A stretch of DNA of 64,000 nucleotides, taken from Sophora flavescens. Its lineage: Eukaryota; Streptophyta; Magnoliopsida; Fabales; Fabaceae. Every line of letters begins with the position of its first letter. Positions within the stretch are counted from its first letter, which is position 1. The DNA lies in the NCBI GenBank assembly GCA_030762895.1, contig CM061068.1, positions 75,665,228 to 75,729,227 on the forward strand, given 5' to 3'. The notes under the pieces are model-generated. The model saw only the letters and a list, made by a program, of their open reading frames with translations. It searched no databases and was not told the origin of the DNA. Below, one piece after another: positions 36,757 through 46,162 of the stretch. The position numbers and the translations under genes are program-made.

Positions 36757-36846
36757 GAAGTTTTTTTTATACCCAAGACTCGAATCCGAAACCTTGATTA
36801 AGGGGCGAGAGAGCTTTAACCACTCACGCCAATCTTGATTGGTATA
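36757..36846 (-). mobile_element. Short tRNA-derived SINE head, minus orientation
   Basis: On the minus strand TGGCGTGAGTGG (A box) and GGATTCGAGTC (B box) lie 44 bases apart, matching a polymerase III internal promoter. The copy ends in TTGGGTATAAAAAAAAC, a short A tail. It is about 90 bp long, so it is either a very short SINE or a tRNA-like retropseudogene. It does not fold as an intact tRNA by eye. Confidence 0.55.
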
Positions 36847-37193
36847 TCATGCATGTATAAAACGTCGTAGATGTTATCCGGCCAACCTTTTCCTCTATTA
36901 AATCTATTTTAGTCGATTAGAGTATATTTTTTTTTTAAGCTAAAAGCCTTGTATGATTGAAAATATAAATAAATAAAAAAAGTAATAACGTTGGCAATGC
37001 ATGTTAAAACGGCAGTGTTAGGTGATATTAAGGTTTAGGATAGTTAGTTTACTATGTTATTTTTTTTATAAACCAAAATTTTTATATATATAATAGGTAT
37101 AAAGGATATCCAAACCTGAATACACAAAAAGACGTTAAAGCAAAGGAATAAAAGATACATGATCAACCCAACTCAAAAGACTTACTAGTTTAC

Positions 37194-37247
<54 letters not shown>

Positions 37248-37403
37248 GTTTACTATATAGTCCAGTCAAAAATGGATCATTCGCATAAAAAATAAAATTC
37301 CTCAAAAAATTCTTTGCAACTGAATTAATCCACAAGTGTCAATGTTAGAATTGATATATCTTCGTTTTTGCATTGGTTTCCTTCACGTTTTACTTTTAAG
37401 AAA
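36847..37403. other. Spacer with (TA)n microsatellite
   Basis: AT-rich non-coding. A (TA)n run lies at about 37196-37243; a minus-strand frame made of Ile-Tyr repeats there is an artefact. Confidence 0.6.
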
Positions 37404-37769
37404 CTAGTATAGTAACTCGTGATATGTACGGGATACAGGTTGATTTTTGAACATTTTTTTAGATTATTTATAAAAAAATTGTATGAAAAATTATGTCCCA
37501 AAAATTATAATTGTTTTATTTTAATTATGGATCACAAAACATAGTAACTTTTAAGTTACTAATTACTAATATCTATTGTAATTAGTTAGTTGAATATCTC
37601 ATTATTTATCAACTCAAACAGGGGAAACATAAATATGAATTATGGTTTAATACCTATATGGATATTAATAGATTTAAATTCTAAGATTATTTCATTACAT
37701 ATAAATATGATTGGTTTAATTGTTTGTGGTATATTTATTTTTGCTTTTAGTTTATTATATTTTTATTTA

Positions 37770-40240
37770 TGACAATAAATTAAAAAAGTACAAAATTTAT
37801 AATAAAGTATAATTTTTTCTAACAATTCATTCACATATGTGATTACATGTAAAATATTCATCATCATGTATTATGTGTGGTGTAAATTTTTCTTATTATT
37901 TTCATGTAAATATTCATTCTCGTGTGTTATGTTTTATCTATAATTTTTATATTGATCAATTTATATAGATATTAATTGGTAAAAGATAATCAAAATTTGC
38001 TCAAATTAAAAAATCTTCAATAAATTAATTAAGTGAGAAGATAATTGATAAGGAATAATGATTTGCCTTAAATTATTAAGACTTAAAATCCTGAATTTGT
38101 AAGGAGGGGTTGAAAAAACGAACATTTGAATTTGATTTGATTTGATTTTCTATAATGTAATTAAATCTAAATTAATTTGGTATAATAAAATTCAAATTTA
38201 CTTACATAATTAAAAAAGTATAATAAATAAGAAAGATCTATCTTAATGTTGAAACTATTAATAAAGTATATTTCTTTTTCTTTGTATTTTTTGGTGCTTA
38301 AATATATAAAAAAAAATTAGGAGGAATAAAATTATTTTATTTCACCCAAACCCAATGATCCTTCCAAGCATTTAGAAGTATACTTGTCAAAAAGAAATTT
38401 CTACGTAAGCATGTTTTTATGTAATTATTCATTCCTATATTTTTTGTGTTTTTTTCTCTTGCATGTCTTTACGTGTAATATCTATCTTTGTTTATTCTAT
38501 TCATTTTTTGTTATTTCTATATTGACCTATTTATAGGTAGAAATTAACTAATAAAAGAAAATTCAAATTTACTCATATAAATAATCTTTAATAATTTAGT
38601 TGGGTGAGATGATAATAAATACTAATTTTTCCCAGTAAAAAAAATACTAATTTGTCTAGAATTATTAAGACTTTGAATTTATATTTATATGGAGAAGGCG
38701 AAAAACAATCATAAAGATTTTTACATTATTTTTTTGTCATGTAATTAAATATAAATTAATTAGTCATAAATAAATATGTTTAGAATAAATGGAACTTGAA
38801 AATTAGTTTGGTGAGGAAATAATAAGAAAGAAAGGAATACTAATTTGTCTAAAAATTATTCAAATTTTATATTTAAATTTGTAAAGGGATTTTAAATTTC
38901 AAAATTTCAAGGAAAAGATAAAAAATTTATTTTAATTTGGTTTTCTATCACGTAATTAAAAGAAAACCTTCAAAAAAAATCATTTGGTGAGAAGATAATA
39001 ACTGAGAAAGAAATATATTTATACAAAATTATTATCTTCTAATTTTCCAAAATAATATATGTAAATACTTTTAATAACAACAATAATTTATAAACTCAAA
39101 AACATATAGCATAAGAACAACCCATCTCAATGCAGTTCATAAAAAAAAAATCATCTCAACTCATCAAAAAAGTACTAAATTCCTTTAAAAAAAGTACTAA
39201 AATAATAAAGTATAATTTTATCATAGCAATTTATCCTGTGGCTCAACAAAAAATAATAATTTATTCATCCATGTGAGTTTTCCCTATCTATAATTTTTAT
39301 ATTGTTTAATTTACATATAGATATCAATATGTAAAAACAATTCACATTTGCTAAAATAAAATATCTTCTGTAAATTAATTAGGTGAGAATATAATAAATA
39401 AGAAAATAATATTGATTTGCCAAAAGTTATTATGATTTTAAATTTTAAATTTGTAAGGAGAAGATAAAAAACAAACAATCATATGAATTTGATTTTTTTT
39501 AACATATAATTAAATCTAGATGAATTAGGTAAAATAAAATTTAGATTTACGTAGATATAATAAAATCTTCTATTGATTCAATAAAATAATTACATGATAA
39601 GATAAAAAATTAGGAAAGTATTATATTAATGTTAATCTTAAATTCGAATTTTGGGCCTAACTCAACCCCACAAAACCGGCTTGTAAGGTGAGGACTGTCC
39701 AAGTCTTATAAGCACTACTTAAGCCATATCTCTAGTCGATGTGGGACTCTCAACACACCCCCTCACGCTCAGGACTGGACATCTGAAGCGTGGACTAATG
39801 CGGGTGGAATAACATGGATCTCAACACATCCCATCACGGTACGCCCAGGCCTGGACATCTGGAGCATGGACAAATGTGGGTGGAATAATAGAGATCTTGG
39901 CCCAATAACAGATCTAGGATAGGCTCTGATACCATCTTAAATTCGGGCTTTGGGCCTAACTCAAAGCCACAAAACCGGCTTGTAAGGTGAGGACTGCCCA
40001 AGTCTTATAAGCACTACTTAGGTCATATCTCTAGTCGATGTGGGACTCTCAACAGTTAAAATTACTGAAACAATAAATTACAAAAATAGTACTTAAATTA
40101 TACTAAAGTGTAATTTTCCATAGTAATTCATGTGTATACATATTTCCCTAATACTTCTACTGTGTAATTTAATTATTGATAAATTTTCATGTAGATATTA
40201 ATATATTTTAATATAAAATTATTAATTCTGTATGTTTTGA
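37770..40240. repeat. Diverged AT-rich tandem repeats
   Basis: A block with AAAGTAT(A/T)ATTT, then TATAATTTTTATATTG, GATATTAAT, TTCAAATTTGCTC, AATTAGGTGAGA and AATTTGTAAGGAG recurs with variation near 37780-38220, 38390-38770 (plus a partial copy to 38960), 39160-39635 and, after the TRIM insertion, 40075-40240. Copies differ by many substitutions and indels, so the array is old. The unit is roughly 450-650 bp. Confidence 0.6.
39636..40054 (-). mobile_element. Complete TRIM retrotransposon (419 bp)
   Basis: Two direct repeats of 120 bp (39636-39755 and 39935-40054) run from TCTTAAATTCG to GGGACTCTCAACA in plus orientation. They enclose 179 bp. On the minus strand the right copy is followed at once by TGGTATCAGAGCC (39922-39934), a tRNA-Met primer site. 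The target duplication GTTAA is perfect (39631-39635, 40055-40059). The element has no coding capacity. It is the widespread small plant TRIM type with the conserved GACTTATAAG and CAAGCCGGTTTTGTGG blocks. Confidence 0.92.
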
Positions 40241-40787
40241 TTATTCATTAAATACCACTGTTAATTATGAGTGACCTTGGAGCAAGATGTGAGGAACCTT
40301 AACACATTTTTCATAAGGGACTACTAAATATCCAAACTTGACAGGAGATGCGAAATAATATCTTGGAGCTTATACCCTATTGAATCAATCATTCTTCTAT
40401 AAGAACTTATGATGGTATAGTATTAAATTTCTTTTGAAATGTGTATCAAATAAAGTAAAAAGGGTTCACGAGTGATATTATTAAAGAAATTCCTCAAGTG
40501 GTTGAAGAGACTGAGATAAAATATCAACAAACAAATTTAAACAAATACTTGTATAGAGAAGGCAAATATATCTTTTCGGGGGACTAAAAAAGAGAGTATA
40601 TATTGACATTTATTAGATGAATAAAATATTACGAACAAATTATATAATGCATTCCACTAAAAAATTACACTCGGGTGGGCAAAAAACAAAAATCAAATGC
40701 CATAAACAATTATAGAAAAACAAAAGATTGAAAGAATGACGAGGGAAAATCAAACATCAAAACAATATTCTGCACCCCGTTTCATTT

Positions 40788-41066
40788 TCAGTCCTTGAAG
40801 ATCTTGAGCATTGTCTTGGACATTGTTGCAATTAAATTCATGGTTGTATGCCACCAATACATAGTTAAATGCACTCGAGGAGAAGCGAACCCAAGAAATG
40901 TAGCTAAAATTAACGGACCCAGTGGGAATGATAATATAAATAAAAATGATGAGAAAGAATTGTACCATAAAGTGTTAGAAGTGGGGATGAGGCACAAATT
41001 CCTCAATGTGTTGTCACTACTAATGTCGTGGTAGTTGTAGATGGAGCTTGTCAACACAATGTTCAT
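40788..41066 (-). other. Unrecognised 92-codon open frame
   Basis: A hydrophobic segment (FILSFPLGPLILATFLGF) is followed by SPRVHLTMYWWHTTMNLIA. The composition is less biased than nearby AT-rich frames, so it may be a captured gene piece inside the Helitron. I recognise no family, and no supporting exon structure is visible. Confidence 0.2.
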
Positions 41067-41799
41067 GCTCTTGAAAACTTGAAGGACCTGTTAAAAACAA
41101 ACACTATATTAATATCACAATCAAAATTACATTCAATTGGGAGTGATTCAATTGAGTTGGTCAAAGAAAAAGAATGGACAACGAAAATGTATAGTTAGGA
41201 GGAGATGTGGAGTTGTGCTTGAGAGGATAAGTCTCTAAAAGATGAGGAAGGAACATCTGAAACAAAAAAAAATGAGAGAAGTGAAAGAAAACAGAAATCT
41301 TAACCATTCAATCATATCAAAACTGTCAAAATTATACAAAAAATGAGCAATACAAAAGTGATACACATTTTATGACTACTATCATCTATAAGCAATTACC
41401 ATCAAAATCAGAATTGAAGCATTTCTGACATTCCTGCCAAAACACGTTGGGCAGCCATTTAATATGTAACAAATAAAGCAAAGAAGACAATAAAGTAAAG
41501 AAGGTAATAAAGGAGGGAAGGTTGGGTCGGTGCAATTGGTGGGTATTAGCTACCTATTTATAATCGAGTGTGTATTTAAAATTTCAGTTTCTCTTGCATT
41601 AAAAATAATATATCATATTTTAAATTTTTACGAATATTTGCCGATTCTACGGATTATACTTCCACGATTTTCTGATATTTACCTGCTATTGCAATTCGTG
41701 ATTTATTGAGGTCATTATTGGGTTAGATTATTGCACATATTTTGAGTTACTCTGTAATTAAATGACATTAAGTATCCGATATATTATAACTGCAAGTTG

Positions 41800-42065
41800 G
41801 TGTTTAATTGAAAATTTCAAATTTGGTATCAATTTTGTATGATTATTAATTGATTCTGCATGATTGTTCAATTATGATTTGGTATCAATCTCGCATGATT
41901 TCGCATGATTAGTATAAGTTCTAATAATTAATTTCAAACTTGGTATCAATTTAGCATGATTTTGCATGATTATTAATTGATTTTCGCATGATTTCACCTT
42001 TAGAGATTTCGCAATAATTAATTTCGAATTTGGTATCAATTTCGCTATAGTGTGCTTCACTGGTA
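41800..42065. repeat. Short diverged repeats with a GCATGATT core
   Basis: TTGGTATCAATTT followed by GCATGATT and ATTAATTGATT occurs about three times at 60-100 bp spacing, near the 5' end of the Helitron. Function unknown. Confidence 0.6.
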
Positions 42066-42260
42066 CTGACAAAATTTTAGAGATTCATCCATATTTGAAT
42101 TTGAATATTTTTAGAAATTGAAGATACCAATCAAAGTCAGATTAGGAATTTAACGTGCATTAATATTTATTCCTTGAATTGCTCTCGTGTTGACACATAA
42201 AGCTTGATGATGTGTCATCATCAAGAAGATAAGGACATTTAACTTTATATATATAATAGA

Positions 42261-42755
42261 TTTTAAAAATACCATATTAAGAAAGAAAGAAATCCTAAAA
42301 TAATACACATGTTATATGAGAATTCCGTTTATTTACGGAGATATCATTCAATCATATTTTTTTTGAGTATTCCCATATGATATGTGAAAATAAAAATAAA
42401 AATATAAAGTATAACCAAGAGAGTATATTCATATATAATTTTCTTTTACTTTTTTCGCCTCCTTTTGTCAAAGGTGGTGGTACTTCATGAGTTCATGTGA
42501 TTCGTTGGGGCCGAATAATAAATACTCAGCATAAAAATAATGATTCCCGTGTAACTTTTCACGTGATGAAGCGGCATTGCAATAGTTTTTTTTTTTTTTT
42601 GACAAAGGCATTGCAATAGCTAAATACCAAAAAAAAAAGAATGCGGTAGTTTAGAGTTTGGCCTCATTTATTTAGTCATTCCCGTTATTTAGTATTAAGA
42701 TATATATAATTAGGGATGTAAACTTTACCCGCACCCAGATATCTACGGATAATAT
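42261..42755. other. Non-coding, nothing firm
   Basis: AT-rich. A poly-T run lies at 42587-42600. At 42711 the sequence TAGGGATGTAAAC followed by TACCCGCACCC resembles hAT-like termini, but no partner end is secure. Confidence 0.35.
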
Positions 42756-42759
42756 CCAT

Positions 42760-43262
42760 TTGGATGGGGCATTTGTAGAGGGTGGAGTATTTTAAGAGGG
42801 TAATTAAAATACTTCACTCTAAAATATTTTGTTTGGATATTAAATATGAAGCATTTTATAAATCAAGGGATTTTATGGGTATTTTGTTTAGGTAAATTTG
42901 AGGAATTTGAAATACCTCCTAAATAGGTGACATTTTGAAATTCCTCTCTTTACTCATGTACCAACTACCACCGTCGACTTACATCCCCTGAACCCGGTGG
43001 GGCACCCCGCCGGGTCCCCTGGACACCCGATGCTAGGGGCCGACTCCCCAGACAGTTAAATCCCAATTTTTAAATGAATATTAAAAAAATGTAATTGAAG
43101 TAATTGAAATGCTTTATCCAAACAAAGAATTTAAAATACAAGCTATTTGAATTACCCTATCCAAACAAATTATTTTCAAAATGAAAGTAATTCAATTGAA
43201 GAATTGAATTGCCTTGTATTTCAAATTCCTTGGAATTTTGAAATACCCCATCCAAACACACA
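42760..43262. mobile_element. Fold-back MITE-like element (TTTGGATGGGG ends)
   Basis: The left end ATTTGGATGGGGCATTT pairs with the complement of the right end, GTTTGGATGGGGTATTT. Internal segments such as GCATTTTATAAATC and GCTTTATCC also mirror each other. Exact borders and target duplication were not resolved. Confidence 0.5.
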
Positions 43263-43512
43263 CTAAGGATAGAAAATTGATACCTTAATGGGTATCTCGT
43301 ACCCGCGGGTAGCCGCTAAGGTGAAATTATTAAAATACATTTACATATATAAATCAAATGTCCTATCTTTTTCATTATTGTTATTTTGTTTCTTAAATTT
43401 GGCAGCCCATCAACCAAACCCTATCATACCCAAGTCGTATGGATCATTGTGTCGATTATTACTTTTGTTCAATTATTGTGTAATGAGTTAATGCTTATGG
43501 ATGATTGTTTCT

Positions 43513-44100
43513 TGTCGCGACCGTCCCGTCCGGGAGCCGCGAAAAAAGAAGGTAAAAACAGAGGAGTCGCCACTAAGATTTTTATTGGGAAAATCTTAAA
43601 AACCCAATTATTTAAAGGAAAACTGGTCTTTTAAAAAAGAGAGATATGAGTCCGGGAGTCGGTTACGAGTAGGGAAGGTATTAGCACCCCACATCGCCCG
43701 TTTAAAAAACGGTACCTCAAGTTAATTGTGCAAAAAAAAACATTTTAATAACCTTTTGAATATTTATTTTACCTCAAAAATTAATTACAAGAAAGAATTA
43801 TTTTAAATTTTAATTTTTTACTTTTATTAAATTTTTATATTTTTAACTTTATGGTTTATAAAAATTAAATGAGGTTGAACATGGCACATGAGTCCATAGG
43901 GCAACCTCAAATCTAAGGGATTAAACATGACACCGTATCCATAGAGCACCCCTGGAAAGAGAAAAGTTTAATTATTTTGATTAATTATTTTAACATAAAA
44001 GGAGACACAAAAAAAGGAAAATTTAGTTTTGGCCCGACAAGATGATTTATCTTGCTCCTACGTATTCCCGGGTGCGATGAGAAACTCAAAGCCACGTAGT
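43513..44100 (-). repeat. 3' LTR of the Ogre element, cut by the gap
   Basis: Matches the LTR end of the 12-24 kb element in complement (CAGAGGAGTCGCCACTAA, GAGTCGGTTACGAGTAGGGA, GCCACGTAGT). It stops at the first N. Confidence 0.85.
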
Positions 44101-44600
44101 NNNNNNNNNNNNNNNNNNNNNNNNNNNNNNNNNNNNNNNNNNNNNNNNNNNNNNNNNNNNNNNNNNNNNNNNNNNNNNNNNNNNNNNNNNNNNNNNNNNN
44201 NNNNNNNNNNNNNNNNNNNNNNNNNNNNNNNNNNNNNNNNNNNNNNNNNNNNNNNNNNNNNNNNNNNNNNNNNNNNNNNNNNNNNNNNNNNNNNNNNNNN
44301 NNNNNNNNNNNNNNNNNNNNNNNNNNNNNNNNNNNNNNNNNNNNNNNNNNNNNNNNNNNNNNNNNNNNNNNNNNNNNNNNNNNNNNNNNNNNNNNNNNNN
44401 NNNNNNNNNNNNNNNNNNNNNNNNNNNNNNNNNNNNNNNNNNNNNNNNNNNNNNNNNNNNNNNNNNNNNNNNNNNNNNNNNNNNNNNNNNNNNNNNNNNN
44501 NNNNNNNNNNNNNNNNNNNNNNNNNNNNNNNNNNNNNNNNNNNNNNNNNNNNNNNNNNNNNNNNNNNNNNNNNNNNNNNNNNNNNNNNNNNNNNNNNNNN
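44101..44600. other. Assembly gap of 500 N
   Basis: Exactly 500 N, most likely a placeholder of fixed size. The LTR on the left and ORF1 on the right should be separated by several kilobases in a full Ogre element. Confidence 0.95.
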
Positions 44601-45253
44601 CCCTTTGGATTCCGCTGGCAAAATTCTAAAGTCAAGAGCGTTTCAGCTAACACTGCCGGCACGTGGTTTTTCTTTCTTTCTACTGTGAAGAATACATCCA
44701 TTGTCGCTTGATCTATCATGTCTAGTGCTGATGGAAATAGGACCAACCCGTATATTGTTAGCGCCAATACCCTCTCAAAGGTTTCCCAATCTTGCTGATT
44801 CATTGATTTCTTCAAATGATTTTCGAGAAGAGTTCGGGTTAACCCTTGCGAGTTTGAGTGCCCGGTCAACTTCACATCATTTTCAGGAAGACCTAGTAGC
44901 CCTGCTATGCTTGTAGTGGTCAAGTATTGCCCCAAGTGAAAGTACACGATGGGATTTTTCTGCATTGGTAACCTTAACAGGCAAGCATATTCTTCGATGG
45001 TGGGAGTAATGTCCATATCTGGCAATTCAAAACATCTGAGGTGGGGGTTCCAATACCGACACAAAGCACTCAAAGCAGCAGTCTCAACCGGTATGAAAAT
45101 TAAGTCCAAGATCCCTCCATACTTCTTGGCGAAGCTTCTTCGACGTTCTTGAGGCAAAGATTGGCTCAACTCTTTCAAATTCTCTAATGGGTTCATTATC
45201 ACCCTGGAGCTCTTGGTGGTGGGAACATTGCTAGTGTGTCTAACTTTTTCCAT
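44601..45253 (-). CDS. Ogre ORF1-like protein, N-terminal part
   Basis: Starts at ATG 45253 and stays open for 217 codons until the gap. Recognisable blocks are RRSFAKKYGGILDLIFIPVE, LSALCRYWNPHLRCFELPD, TPTIEEYACLLRLPM and LALTIYGLVLFPSALDMID. These recall the extra ORF1 that Ogre elements carry between primer site and gag. In databases I believe it is listed as a domain of unknown function, related in style to plant mobile-domain proteins. Its role is not established. The C-terminus is hidden by the N run. The gene lies about 0.9 kb downstream of the primer site, as expected. The open frame suggests a fairly young copy. Confidence 0.7.
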
Positions 45254-46143
45254 CTCTTGTAATCAAAGGTGTTATCTCAAACCAAATTATCTGTAGAGGA
45301 AATTTTAATTTGTTAATAACATTTGGAAAGCAAATTACTTATGCATGAGAGCGTACCAAGATGCATGAACGAATGACATATTGATGATGCATGGCCTAAG
45401 ATACTGCATACATGAACAGGTAATATAATAAGAATGAGTATAACAGAATGCCTGAATGAGTAGCATATTAAGGTGCATGTAGAAGATCTTATGATGCATA
45501 GGATATAAATGTAATTAGTCATGCTGCAGAAAAAGGCGGAATGCGCTCCCTTTTGTCCTACATGGGCCACATCCTAAAGTTGGGACTTCTGAAGTCAGGA
45601 CCCTATTTTGGTAGGCTGCTAATGGCATTTTATGTGCATGACTTTCGGGGACAGATCTAGACCCCTAAACATGGTCCCCGGATTACCCTCACCTAAAAAT
45701 GAGGACCCGAATCCATGAACCTCGCCACAGGGACCAAAAAAGTCACAATATGGCAGTCCATGTTCCGGTAGCAATCCGAGCGGGAGAATCAATGTCTGTC
45801 AGGGACGCAAAAGCATCACAATAACATCACTGAAACCCCTTCTAGTTCTATGGCATTCCAAGACTCGGGTATAGAGCCCAAAAGTGTGTGAGTATGTGAT
45901 GGTGATGTGTGTGCTGGGAGCAAGCAAACCTGCAGAAAACCAAAAAACTAACCCCAAGCCTGCAAAAGAACAGCCAACATTTACAAGAGTTTTCTACCCT
46001 AAGGTTGCAAGAATGTAAAAAGACATTTATTAAAACATATAATACTATATACAAAACAAATAAAACAAAGAGGGGTAAAACTAATATTTTTCGAATTTAT
46101 CAAAAAATGCACAACCAACTATGATAGGCCTGACTCTCAAAAA
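45254..46143 (-). other. 5' untranslated leader of the Ogre element
   Basis: Non-coding. Fragments match the leader of the 12-24 kb element, for example CCTAAACATGGTCCCC and CCCGAATCCATG against the equivalent stretch near 15120-15180. Confidence 0.6.
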
Positions 46144-46161
46144 TCCCCAGCGGAGTCGCCA
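46144..46161 (-). promoter_or_regulatory. Ogre primer binding site (tRNA-Arg type)
   Basis: Minus-strand TGGCGACTCCGCTGGGGA, one base from the LTR end at 46163. Confidence 0.9.
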
Positions 46162-46162
46162 A

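Larger units (their letters stand above)
37404..42260 (-). mobile_element. Probable non-autonomous Helitron (4.9 kb)
   Basis: On the minus strand the right-hand end begins TCTATTATATATATAAAG, the 5'-TC of a Helitron. The left-hand end finishes with a hairpin (CCCGT..ATATC..ACGAG) followed by TTACTATACTAG, fitting the CTRR terminus with an upstream stem-loop. The bases outside are A and T, as required for insertion between A and T without duplication. No Rep/helicase is encoded. Inside are diverged AT-rich tandem repeats, a later TRIM insertion and one unrecognised frame. The termini are convincing; the claim that they belong to one element is an inference. Confidence 0.6.

Noticed and set aside
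36757..36846. A possible true tRNA gene (A and B boxes present)
   Set aside because: The cloverleaf does not close by eye and the copy has an A-rich tail, so a SINE or tRNA-derived retrosequence is more likely.
40795..41034. A plus-strand 79-codon frame opposite the unrecognised minus-strand frame
   Set aside because: Neither frame has a recognisable domain; the plus frame looks like a shadow.
43985..45253. A 422-codon minus-strand frame
   Set aside because: It is open across the 500 N only because N cannot give a stop. Only 44601-45253 is supported, and the part left of the gap is LTR.
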